NCBI GenBank assembly: GCA_023213395.1
Contig: CM041465.1
Coordinates: forward strand, 72,361,741 to 72,425,740
Reading direction: 5' to 3'
Length of the DNA stretch: 64,000 nt
DNA from: Cycas panzhihuaensis
Lineage: Eukaryota > Cycadophyta
The notes under the pieces are model-generated. The model did no database searches. It was given only the letters and a program-made list of their open reading frames with translations, and was not told the DNA's origin. Positions 21,475-31,812 of this stretch are shown piece after piece; position 1 is the stretch's first letter; every line of letters begins with the position of its first letter. Both the position numbers and the translations under genes were made by a program.

Positions 21475-22569
21475 AGAGTAGATTCAAACCATAGCCATAT
21501 TCAAATGTATGTTGAATACTATATTTTCAATCTATATTGAAGAGAATGATAACAAATTTATATTGATCAATGATGTTGAAGAATACAAGGGTTTTAAGAC
21601 CTAAAATATTTATTCGGAAGGTAGGGAGGAGCCCTCCTCAACTTAGGTTTCAAAATATAATAAAAAAATAAGTAACTTAATAAAATAACATTACATTTTC
21701 TCAAATGTCAACTTGCATGGTTCCAAGACGCATTTGTACATATATTAAGTTAATGTAATGAATATTAAGTCTAAGATTCTTCCCCATAATATTAATTATG
21801 TGAAATATCAAGCTTTCATTGAATTTGTGAAACTTATACTTTAGGAAAACTTTAAGAGAGATATTGAATATTTGTCCATTAGCTTTATCACCATCCTTGA
21901 AGTGATCATTAACCTATATTATTACCCTTGTAATGTAGTCTTCTTCAATAAAGTGTGGTTCATGTGGCTTCTAACTTTATTTGAATGAGTGGGTGTGACT
22001 TCTTTAAGATATTTGTCTTCTTGATCTTTTGACTTATTGGAGTCAATAAGGTCAAAGGTACATACAACTTCATTAAATACAACAATGGGAGCATCAATTT
22101 TATTAGACTCTTTAATAGTACATACAACATTAGCCATTTCAATAATGTTAACCTACTTTAACATCTATCCCATATATAAAACATCATCAATATAATTAGT
22201 TTCATCTAGTTCTATAGTATCTTCCCCATAAATTGATTCCAAGGTATTCCATATAGTTTTAAAAGTGGTCATTTTACTAACACTAGAGAATATAGTGTCA
22301 TCTAATGCATATAAAATTAAAGCTAAAGCCCCATTATCTTTTCTCATATTTTCTTTAAAATTTAGTTCATCTTCTAAGTAACCATCTTTTATAAACTTCT
22401 AAAGATTATTTGCAATAAAATATGATTTTATTACTTTACTCCAAATTTGAAAATCAATTCTATTAAATATGGAAAAGCTTATGTTACCAATGTTCATGGT
22501 CATTATAAAAGACTTTAATATATAATCTAAAAGGTATGGTCTTAATGTGCAAATAAGAATCTTCTTAAC
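21475..22569 (-). mobile_element. TRG-3, truncated gag-only element
   Basis: Minus-strand relative of TRG-1/TRG-2. From right to left: gag, the shared charged tail, a GGGGAAGAA purine run, then part of a 3' LTR that matches TRG-2 around GTTGAGGAGGGCTCC and the AATAAATATTTT TATA-like block, fading at about 21,475. Its 5' LTR and leader are missing: TRG-2 abuts it at 22,570. It replaces the start of Gyp-M gag. Confidence 0.7.
21700..22503 (-). pseudogene. TRG-3 gag
   Basis: ATG at 22,503 opens MTMNIGNISFSIFNRIDFQIW, the copia Gag start, then YFIANNL, a stop, KDNGALALILYALDDTIFSSV and TIWNTLESIYGEDT (22,165-22,347). The block aligns with the ALGLL..YGGDT block of TRG-1. Downstream: VVCTIKESNK (open frame 21,922-22,137) and a tail like VFLKYKFHKFNE near 21,830. 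Broken by three or more stops. Confidence 0.72.
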
Positions 22570-23093
22570 TGTTGGAGTTAATAGTCATCACTCCACTCCC
22601 ACCTTCCAACTAGGGGAGCACACCTCATCATCTTCAATTTACACATGTGAGTGTTCAACATATATAGGTAAGTTAATGTTAATTTAAATTAAGTTTACTT
22701 TGAGTTAAGTTAGTATTATTTTATTGTAATTTAAATTTTAGGGGTTGAGGAGTTTCCCTCCTTCCCCAAAATTATAAATATTGAGGGGTGTGTAACCTTA
22801 GTATCTTTTAGACACTGCTAATATTAGAATATTTATAATAGCTCTTCTATCATAATGGATTGAATATACAATGATTCTTATTTATGTTATCATGCTACAA
22901 TGATCTATTAAGTTTTGATTATTAGATTCATGTTCTACCCTATTCTCCTTGCATATTATTTGCTTCATTTGGTATTAGAGTTTAGTTTAGCTCCATTTTA
23001 TTTTTAATATTTGGTATCAGAGCTTAGTTTAGCTCCATTTTATTTCCAATATTTGGTATCTGAGCTACTTGGGGCTACATTATTTTCCCAATA
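22570..23093 (+). repeat. TRG-2 5' LTR (524 bp)
   Basis: Starts TGTTGGAGTTAATAGTC, ends CCCAATA. An ATTATAAATATTGAGGGG block near 22,770 is a plausible TATA region. The last about 125 bp are three primer-site repeats. Confidence 0.92.
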
Positions 23094-23107
23094 TTTAGTA
23101 TCAGAGC
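22970..23107 (+). repeat. Four primer-site copies at exact 42-bp spacing
   Basis: TGGTATTAGAG at 22,970, TGGTATCAGAGC at 23,012, TGGTATCTGAGC at 23,054 (all inside the LTR) and TAGTATCAGAGC at 23,096-23,107 (outside it, in the true primer-site position). Each of the first two units reads primer site, CTTAGTTTAGCTCCATTTTA, then a TTTCCAATA-like copy of the LTR terminus. The 3' LTR has the first three at 26,109, 26,151 and 26,193. Confidence 0.9.
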
Positions 23108-24969
23108 AGACAATTACTAGCCTGTTGAAGTTTCTTTGAAGAGCAACAAGATTTATTGGGATTTTTGAGGCAAATTTACTTACAGCAAAATATTGGTTAC
23201 ATTTATTTTCTACAAGTTTTTCCAGCAAGTTTCTTTTATTTTTCAACAAATTTGTTTATGATTAAGATATATTTATGCTATAACAAACATACTTTAGATT
23301 TCCTCAGATTTATATAGGTGCATAGCTAAGAAACATCAAATATCAGGTTTTATCACTTTACAAGAGTTTTTTTCATTAATAAGTTATATATTTTATCAAA
23401 CATTTAGCATATTTCATCTTTTTATCTAATATTCTCTCAGATCTGTGTAACATTTTAGCAACAAGCTATATTTATTCAAGTTTTTCCTCAGATTTGAGCT
23501 ATATTTCTTCAAGATCTACATATTTTATCATATATTTCATCATTTTTTGGTAGATTCTTGTCTACTTATCTAATATTTTTCTAAATCTGCATAGGATTTC
23601 AGTTACAAGCTACATTTTTTTCAAAGATTTCTTTATATCTGAGTTATATTTTTTCAGATATGCACATCTTATTATATATTTGACTATTTTCAAGTAGATT
23701 TCTATCTATTTATCTAATATTTTCTCATATTTGTAAAGGATTTCAGCTACATGCAATAGTTATCAAAGTTTACTTCAAGATCTACCATAGTTTTCTCAAA
23801 TCTGACATATTTTACTTTAGATCTGCTAAAGTTTTCTTTAGATCTGAGTTATATTTATATATATATATGTATTTTACTAAATATTTTACTATTTTCTGCT
23901 ATATTTGGTTTAGATATGTTATATTTCATTTTAGATCTGCTTATTTCAGTAATTATTTCAACATTTTCTAGTATATTTGTTGTAGATCTATAACATTTAG
24001 TTCATATCTGCTATATTTCATTTCATATCTGTATTTTTCATCATATATTTGACTATATTTTCAAGTTTTTTATAGATCTGTAATTTTTGGGGCATATTCA
24101 ACCTTTTGGAGAAGGATAAATAGTAAATCTCATTTCTACAAATTAGCTACAACTACGTTTACTAGGTTCTTCATACCTTTTTTCATATTTAAACACATAT
24201 TTCTAATATATCTGCAACATATTTAAAAATATTTCAAATATATATGCATGCATTTTATTTGCTTGATTTATTTTTTGTCAAAATATTTAAAATTTTTTTG
24301 TTCATTTGTGCTCCATTAAATCACAAAAAAAATTAATATTTTTTCATATTTTCTTTGTACAAATATATGATTTTTTAAAATTTTATATTATTTATAAAAA
24401 AGATAAATACAACAACTTGTTGCATGTAAATATAGAGCATACAAGGCTCTATATCCTAAAGCATAGTATATAGAATTTTGAATCTTTCTCTTAAAGAACC
24501 TGATTGGCAAAGACATTCTCCTTCTTGCTATTCTTAAATAAATCTTCTTCATTCAAACAACCACTCACCCAATAACTTTTATAGGGGATTAGGATTGTTC
24601 CTCTGATGTACTAAAGTCATATGTAAACCAATCAGAATATTTGTTATAATAAGTAAGAAAAACTTTTGACAGTTTAATGTTTTTAGGCATACATATATTG
24701 AAAGCATTTATCATTATTGAAAAGTTTATTTCCTTATTGCACCTATAAAGGTTGCATTTAGTTCATTCATTTTCAAAAGGCATACACTTATTGAAAGGTA
24801 TTTTTTATTTCATCTTTGATTAAAAGGCCATTTCCTTATTTGCATTCAATTTCTAAAGGGCATTACATTACCTTAAAAGAGTATATTTAACATCACATAA
24901 GTTTGTGATTTATTAAAGTTTTGACTTAATAAAAGTATACCCTTTATATACTAAAGTTTTTTTGATAAA
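23108..24969 (+). repeat. TRG-2 leader with degenerate repeats
   Basis: Very AT-rich, no gene. Between about 23,400 and 23,760 a block containing TATCTAATATT, a TCAGATCTG-like motif and a TTTCAGCTACAAGCTA-like motif recurs three times, starting near 23,423, 23,577 and 23,711. Shorter TTTAGATCTG-like echoes continue to about 24,080. Confidence 0.6.
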
Positions 24970-25682
24970 ATGACACAATTTCCTATATTTAATGGGCATA
25001 ATTTTTCACTATGGCACAAGACTATGTAAGACTATTTTTATTGAACATAATCTTTTAAATATTTGCAATATGAATGTGATCTCATTATTAAAAAAAAAAA
25101 ATAGAACACATAATGAAGTCTTAGGATTATTATTTTGCACTATAAATAATGATGTTTTTTATAGAGTCTCTGAATTAACTACTTCTAAATCTGTATGAGA
25201 TGTTTTGCTTTTTACTTATGGGGGAGATACCCTTAATGTATTTGATGTTATTTTTTATAAACATGTGAGATAGGTGTCAAAACAAGTGATTTGTCATGAA
25301 AAGACTAAGGATGATTCTAATCAAATGCATGATCAACTTGTTACATAAGTATTTGATCCTCTATTTGAGGGGGAGAATGAATCTTATGATATGACAGTGA
25401 ATAGTGATGATGATTTGACAGTTGTTCACAATGCAAAGTTTCTAGAAAATAAATTTCAAGTTCAAAGTTTTCTTAATGCTCTAGTTGATAAACTTGAAGT
25501 TGCAATTATTCACATTTATATAAATCAAACTTCATTTACCTATAACTTTTTTATACCACTTCATAATAGAAGGACATATATTGGAGAAAGGTTAAATCAA
25601 GTTGAAAATGATCAAGTTAAGAGACATATTTTGAAAGTTTTTTTTAGATACAAATTTCATAAGTTTAAAGAGAAGATATAAG
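24970..25682 (+). pseudogene. TRG-2 gag
   Basis: ATG at 24,970 opens MTQFPIFNGHNFSLWHKTM, then a stop and a +1 shift as in TRG-1. LGLLFCTINND and a TSKSV block follow (25,110-25,198), then a GGDTLNVFDVIF-like piece in another frame. A long tail frame (25,391-25,681) carries DLTVVHNAKFLENKFQVQSF and FFRYKFHKFKEKI, matching TRG-1. The same gag layout in three copies shows it is a real part of the family. Confidence 0.75.
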
Positions 25683-25696
25683 TGTTCGTGATGACC

Positions 25697-25710
25697 ATTA
25701 AGGGGGAGAA
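25697..25710 (+). promoter_or_regulatory. TRG-2 polypurine tract
   Basis: ATTAAGGGGGAGAA immediately upstream of the 3' LTR. Confidence 0.88.
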
Positions 25711-26232
25711 TGTTGGAGTTAATAGTCATCACTCCACTCCCACCTTCTAACTAGCGGAGCACACCTCATCATCTTCAATTTACACGTGAGTGTTCAACAC
25801 ATGTAGATAAGTTAATGTTAATTTGAGTTAGGTTTACTTTAAGTTAAGTTAGTATTATTTTATTATAATTTAAATTTTAGGGGTTGACGAGTTTCCCTCC
25901 TCCCCCAAAATTATAAATATTGAGGGGCGTGTAACCCTGGTATCTTTTAGACACCACCAATATTAGAATATTTGTAAAAGTTATTCTATCACAATGGATT
26001 GAATATACAATTATTCTTGTTTATGCTATCATGCTATGATGATTTATTGAGTTTTGATTATTGGATTCATGTTCTGCCCTATTCTCCTTACATATTATTT
26101 ACTTCATTTGGTATTAGAGCTTAGTTTAGCTCCATTTTATTTCCAACATTTGGTATCAGAGCTTAATTTAGCTCCATTTTATTTCCAACATTTGGTATCA
26201 GAGGTACTTGGGGCTATATTATTTTTCCAACA
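25711..26232 (+). repeat. TRG-2 3' LTR (522 bp)
   Basis: Starts TGTTGGAGTTAATAG, ends TTTCCAACA, giving perfect TGTTGG/CCAACA termini. Three primer-site units at 26,109, 26,151 and 26,193 (42-bp spacing), the last with GAGGTAC for GAGCTAC. An open frame at 26,054-26,248 simply reads through the 42-bp units and is not a gene. Confidence 0.92.
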
Positions 26233-26243
26233 AACCAAAGAAG

Positions 26244-26405
26244 ATTAGCTATTGTATACCTCCATCCATATAGATGGAAAATCTTATCATTGGTTCAATT
26301 AGTGAAAAAAAGAATACCCTTCGAATTAGCTATTGTATACCTCCATCCACATTGATGGAAAATCTTATCACTAGTTCAATTAGTAGAAAAAATAATACCC
26401 TTTAA
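26244..26405 (+). repeat. 81-bp in-frame tandem duplication in Gyp-M gag
   Basis: Units 26,244-26,324 and 26,325-26,405, period exactly 81 bp (27 codons), starting ATTAGCTATTG or its close variant, with about ten differences. Gyp-K and Gyp-L have one copy. Confidence 0.88.
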
Positions 26406-26945
26406 ATTAGATATGGTTACACTTTATAAATTATTTCTTTGAGTAGTATGAGAACACTTGGAGTCAGTCAATTTTTACTTAGTTGACATGGCTTAAATAA
26501 AGATCATTAGTAGATGTCTTTATAGATGAATTCTAAGTATTGGCTAATTAGTCCCTATAAAGCTAGAGACTAGATAAATAAACCTTGATAGACATTTATA
26601 TGATAGGCCTCTAAGACCATATTTAGATGTACTACACGATGTTATCCATAAACTCACTCAAGGAAGCTATCAAAATGGCTAGAGAAATAGAGGTATAATT
26701 TACTGAAAGACTCTTACCCACTCAATGGGACAACCCATGGTTCTCATGACCTTATCAAATAGACTTCCACTGGCCTTGACCCCAGTTTGATAATTTAGCT
26801 TAACCATAAATAGATTTCTAATGTCCCTAACCATGACTAGATGATGTAACCTACCTTATAATAGATTAGTATGCTAAAGAACCCTCCCCAAAAAGAGTCT
26901 AAATCTCATAAGTAGAAGCACAATGTTGAAACACTGGTCTTTATG

Positions 26946-26950
26946 TTTAG
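26946..26950. repeat. Target-site duplication of Gyp-L
   Basis: TTTAG on the left, CTTAG at 33,319-33,323 on the right, one transition apart, in Gyp-M sequence on both sides. Confidence 0.82.
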
Positions 26951-27324
26951 TGGGACATTTCTTCTCACCGATACTCTTGGGATAGTAGTGAATTTGATAG
27001 TCACAGTAGCATCTTTTTATCCAACAAAGCAAACAAGCTAACTAAGAGCTTCACAGGAACACCAAAGCGCTAAATAATCACCAAAAGATAGAAAGTACTG
27101 TAGCACAATCTTTATAAAAATGTTCTTTTAAGATAATCATCATTTATAATTTATGACCCTTATATAAACAAAATAGGGTCTTATAAATGTAATCCTATTA
27201 GTGGCCTAAGTGGCCTTACATTCTATTGGATGGCAGCGCCCATGTATACTATTGGTCCACTAGGCAGCACATGCACAAAGTTCCATAGTGGTTTACATAA
27301 CTTAACCAGATAAGTTATGTAATA
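26951..27324 (-). repeat. Gyp-L 3' LTR (374 bp)
   Basis: On the minus strand starts TATTACATAACTTATC (from TGTTAC) and ends TGTCCCA. Next to it on the right, 27,325-27,338 reads as a purine-rich tract on the minus strand (AGAGGAGCAGACT). Confidence 0.92.
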
Positions 27325-27335
27325 AGTCTGCTCCT

Positions 27336-28745
27336 CTAAGATGCCAAGTCCTCGAGGTAGGTGAGATGTAGGTGCTTTTTGACAAACTTGTCGGACTCCC
27401 AAGTTGCTTCGTCAGAGGTGCAGCCTGTCCACTGTATCAAATATTCTAAAATGGACCGATTCCAGAGATGGCATTGTCTGGTATCTAGGATACGTTCTGG
27501 AGGTACAGACAAGGTTTGCTCTTCATCCAAAATTGGAAGGGTTGTCTGGGGAGTATGGGTTTTGCTTAGACACTTTTGAAGATAGGAGACATAAAAAACA
27601 TTATGGATGTTTGTGGTGGGGGGAAGGTTGAGAGCATATGCAACATCACCAATATGTTTAAGGACTTTATAGGGGCCATAATATCAAGGGCTAAGTTTGT
27701 AGTTCTTATGATGGCGAAGGGATTGTTGCTTATAAGGTTGGAGATGAAGAAATACCAGATCCCTAATATTGAAGGAGCGATCAGAGCAGTGGCAGTCTGC
27801 TAATTGTTTCATTCAATTTTGGGCCATGGATAGATTTTGTTTAAGGGTATCGAGAATTTGGTCCAGATGCTGTAATTTTTGTTATACTGCTACTGTACGG
27901 AGGTTGGTAGCTAAGGAGTGATGGGACAGAGGGGGATACCCATAGAGAGCCAAAAATGGGGACATTCCAATGGATGAATGGTGTGAGGAGTTGTACCAAT
28001 ACTCAGCTAGAGCAAGCCATGATGTCCATTTAGACTGGTGGTCAGATGTAAAGCAATGTAAGTAGGTCTCCAGAGTTTTGTTAAGGACCTCATATTGGCC
28101 ATCGACATGTGGATGGTATGCAGAACTCATGTTGAATGATGTGCCTGATGCACGGAATAGCTCTTGCCAAAAGGAGCTAATGAATTTTAGGTCGCGATTG
28201 CATACAATGGTGGATGGAAAACCGTGCAAATGAAATATTGTCTGGATGTAGATGTGAGTGATGCGTGGGGCTTTATAGGTTATGTGGATAGGCAAGAAGT
28301 GGGCATCTTTTATCAACCGATCTATGACTACTAAAATAGAGTTATATCCAACAGATGGTGATAGGCCCATTATAAAGTCCATGGCAATATCTTGCCATTT
28401 ACCTTGTGGGATGTGCAATGGTTGAAGGAGGCCCGATTGAGGTTTTGTATCAGCTTTGTTATGTTGGCATGTATCACATTCTGAGACAAAGGTAAGGATG
28501 GTGGATTTCATTGCTGGACAAAAGAAGTTAGAACGAATCCTACGGTAAGTTTTATCCAAACCAGAGTGGCTGCCAAGAGGGGAAGAATGATATTCTGATG
28601 AAATTTGCAAGATAAAAGCTAAGAGGGGATGGACGAATATGCGATTTTGGTATAAGAGAAAATTATTATGGATGGACCAATCTTTATGAGTGTGGACCTT
28701 ATTAGCCCAATGTGCAAAATCATGTTGGTTTTAGTTAGCCATGGC
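27336..28745 (-). pseudogene. Gyp-L integrase and chromodomain
   Basis: Zinc-binding H-H-C-C region ending CDTCQHNKAD, then core motifs IAMDFIMGL, DRLIKDAHFLPI, STIVCNRDLKF and SSAYHPHVDGQ with the glutamate at YEVLNKTLE, all in one open frame (27,882-28,610). In CNRDLKF the usual D-R-D is N-R-D; the second catalytic aspartate is kept. The C-terminal domain runs DLVFLHLQPYKQ to VFYVSYLQKCL. A chromodomain ends the polyprotein: ILEYLIQWTGCTSDEATWE (27,336-27,530). Chromodomains of this kind target integration to methylated-histone chromatin. Two stops and the joins between frames mark it as a pseudogene. Confidence 0.9.
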
Positions 28746-30385
28746 TAAATCCTATAGCCATGTCAGTTGTGGGGAGGAAATGGCATAAATGGTGGGGTCC
28801 TCAGTATGATCGGTACTATTGCCAAGTGTAGGTGAAGGCAACCTCGAGAGAGCATCTTCTACAATGTTATCTTTCCTCTTTTTATATGTGATTGTAAAAT
28901 CAAAAACTTGGAGACGGTTGACCCATTTTGCTTGCTCTTCTGAGAGGACTGGTTGATCTAGTAAATGACGAAGGCTATGATGATTGGTGAGGATAGTGAA
29001 TTTAGAACCAAGTAGATACTGTCGCCACTTGTCAATAGCATGGAGGATGGCTTGCATTTCTTTTTGATAGGTGGAAAGTCTACACTTATGATCTTTAAGT
29101 TTTTGAGTTTCGAAGGCAATGGGGTGGAAGTCTTGCATTAAGACTACACCTAATCCAAACTCAGAGGCATCGCATTCTAATTGGAAAGGCCGAGAAAAGT
29201 CAGGGGAGGCTAAGACTGGGGTGGTTGTCATGACCTCCTTTAAATGGAGGAAGGCCTCATTAGCTGAGGGGGACCACTAGAAGGAATCCTTCCGAAGTAA
29301 GTGGGTTAAGAGAGTGGTTAGGGTGGCATAATTTTGAATGAACCATTGATAGAATCCGGTAAGTCCTAAGAAAGCCCACAATTAGGTCAGGATTTTTAGG
29401 GTTGGCCAATTAGTGATAACAGAGATTTTATCAAGATCTACCCAAACCCCTACAAAGGATATAATATGCCCAAGGTACTGTAATTCTGATTTCCCAAATT
29501 CACATTTGGAGAGCTTAGCATACAATTTATTCTCAGCTAGGATTTTAAGGACTGTTTCTAGATGTGGGATGCGGGTCAGCATGTTTGAGCTATAGATAAG
29601 AATACCATCGAAGAAGACGTTGATAAATTTTCATAAGTATGGGAAAAAGATTTTGTTCATAAGGGCCTAAAAGGTGGCCGGAGCATTACATAGGCCAAAG
29701 GGCATGACCTGGAACTCAAAATGGCCATGGTGGGTTCAGAAGGCTATTTTATGTTGATCTTCTAGCAAGATGGGGATTTAGTAGTATCCTAACTATAAAT
29801 CAAGTTTGGTGAAAATTAGAGCACCATAGATTTCATCTAACATGTCATCGATTCGTGGTGTGGAAAACTTATTTTTTATGGTGATTTTATTAAGCACACG
29901 ATAGTCAACACAAAGTCAGAAAGAGCCATCCTTCTTACAAACTAAGACGATGGGTGCTACATACAAGATTTTACTAGGTTGGATGATACCCATGTCCAAC
30001 AATTCCAGCATGATTTTTTCAATTTCATTTTTTTGGAAATAGGAATTTCCATATGGTCCAAGGCTTATCAGGTCATGCAAACTTTGTAACTCAATAGTAT
30101 GGTAAAAGCCTCGATCAAGTGGGGGGCTAGCAGGTAACAGAAATACAGATTGGTATCAATCTAATACTTGCTGGATATAAGGGTGGATACCTGAGGGGAC
30201 CTGGATATGGTTAAGACGAATGATGTATCTAATGTTACCATTGAGTTGGTGACACATTCGTAAGGGTGAGATTACTTTATTTGGGAGGGCTTATATCCCA
30301 TAAAGTTTATGAAAGCGACCCATGTGATCTTTGAACATAATGAAGGGAGACATGGGTGAGTTATTGGTGCTATAAGTCCGTAGAG
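28746..30385 (-). pseudogene. Gyp-L reverse transcriptase and RNase H
   Basis: Reverse transcriptase: [33 protein letters not shown] (29,866-29,914), MPFGLCNAPATF, then the catalytic box FFDGILIYS (about 29,590-29,616), where the second aspartate of YFDD is glycine. CEFGKSELQYLGHIIS follows. RNase H (28,752-29,231 open): ECDASEFGLGVVLMQ, KDHKCRLSTYQKEMQAI, ILTNHHSLRHLL with N in place of the usual TDH aspartate. Several TAG/TAA stops at former TGG/CAG codons. Ends at a stop near 28,746. Confidence 0.9.
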
Positions 30386-31812
30386 TCTGGATCCATTATA
30401 CGCCAAGAATTGCATCTGACCTACCTATGGACAGGGTATAAAAATAAGAGACAAGGGTATATGAGCCAATGTGGACCGTGAGGTTTTTTATTGTTCTCGC
30501 ACAATGGAGTGTGTGATGACTAGGTAAGAAGCAAGTGAAGCCAGTTTTAGGTTCTATGTAAAGATTCAATTGGTGGGCAATAGAGATGTCGATGAAATTT
30601 AGTGATGCACCACCATCGATCAAAATGGTAATTGGGGTTTTCCTAAGTATTCCTTTGACACGAAGTGGTTCAAGACATGTAATGGAGGTAATTGTGGATA
30701 AGGAAACTTCAGGCTCAAGGTTTAGGGGTAACTCATCAACAGGGTGGTCGTGGGGTTCATCATCATATTCATACTCAGTATGAGGGTCATCATCCGAGGG
30801 TAAGTTTGGGTCAATTATGAAGGCCATCTTCCTAGCTTTACAGATTCTATTGTGACCAGTGGTCCATTTTTCTGAACATTGCATACATAGACCAGCTTCC
30901 TGACGATGTTATGCCTCTATAGGAGTGATGTGGATGGACTTCTACGATGATTCCTTAGTGTGCTGCTCGAGAGATGTAGCTGGGGTGTCCTTTGGTCATG
31001 GGCATGATCGTGGTCTCTGGGACCAGGCCGTATCAGCTTGTTGGGATCGTGAAAACCATGTGAAATTCAGCTTCTACTACTTTAGCTATATTAATTGCAT
31101 CCTTTAGAGTGGATAGGGAGACTGTCTTCAAGTGCATTTGGGTACGTTCTTTAAGTCTAGACACGTACGTATCTATCTCTGTCTATTTATCAAGTTGTTG
31201 ATCAACCTGATTATGTAAAGATTGGAACTCATCCATGTAGACTTCGATAGAGGATACTTGCTTCAAATGTGTTAGCTGTGTAAAACAAGATTGACTCTAA
31301 GTGTCTTCATATTGCTTGAAAAAATAGGTAGAGAAGTGCACCCAAGACTGGGTGGAGGGGTACTCTCGTTTCCACCATCAGAACCAATGATATGCCTTCC
31401 CATCTAAGTGAATGGAAGCAAATGTAAGTTGCTCATTCACTGACATTAGGTCAAGTGCAAAGTAAGACTCTAGTTTGCTAATCTAACTTCGTGCACTATC
31501 CCTATTGAGATCTGGATCAAATGTGGGTATGTTGATCTTGTGATGGAATGGTTGTTACTGACGTGGAGGCAAAGGCACAATTTGTTGATGTGTGGGGCCA
31601 ATTGGTGGTGGAGGAGAGAAGCTATTCAACCTCTTAATTACATCTTGGATATTGGCATGAGATGTTAGGTTTTACAATGATGAGCTAAAGTCTGTACGCA
31701 TGGTAGCTACTTCGTTTTTAAGCTCATTATGTATGTGGTCGAGATCCTCATTAATTTTGTGAACTTTGGTCTCGAGTGTCAAGATTTTGTCACTATTGCT
31801 TTGAGGAGCCAT
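30386..31812 (-). pseudogene. Gyp-L gag and protease
   Basis: ATG at 31,812 opens MAPQSNSDKILTLETK. The capsid region has IPTFDPDLNR, FASIHLDGKAYHWFWWW, WVHFSTYFFKQYEDT and a LTHLKQ..SIEVYMDEFQSL block. A knuckle-like CSEKWTTGHNRICK region follows near 30,850. Protease: PITILIDGGASLNFIDI (30,586-30,645) with D-G-G for D-S-G/D-T-G, then LLVDFYTL-like and SDAILGV. Gag has at least six stops; the gag end and protease share a 162-residue open frame (30,396-30,884). Confidence 0.87.

Larger units (their letters stand above)
22570..26232 (+). mobile_element. TRG-2, non-autonomous LTR element with gag only
   Basis: 3.66 kb: 524-bp LTR, primer site, 1.9-kb AT-rich leader, gag remnant, purine tract, 522-bp LTR. 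No pol domains. Same family as TRG-1 by LTR start, LTR primer-site repeats, gag and purine tract, but the LTRs are clearly diverged, so a separate subfamily. The flanks (TTAAC left, AAACC right) do not form a convincing duplication, and they lie in different elements (TRG-3 left, Gyp-M gag right), so a rearrangement or deletion followed insertion. Confidence 0.85.
26233..26950 (+). pseudogene. Gyp-M gag (central and 3' part)
   Basis: Resumes directly at the TRG-2 edge with TKED-stop-LLYTSIHIDGKSYHWFN, matching DEDQLLYASIHLDG in Gyp-K (near 43,450) and LTFASIHLDGKAYHWF in Gyp-L. Retrotrans_gag-type capsid domain; later FFE-stop-YENTWSQS and VDVFIDEF blocks. The N-terminal about 125 residues seen in Gyp-K are missing. 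A tandem duplication (next entry) and many stops break it. Interrupted at 26,950 by Gyp-L. Confidence 0.78.

Noticed and set aside
26054-26248. 64-residue frame with repeated HLVSE phrases
   Set aside because: It translates the 42-bp primer-site repeats of the TRG-2 LTR and ends at the element border.
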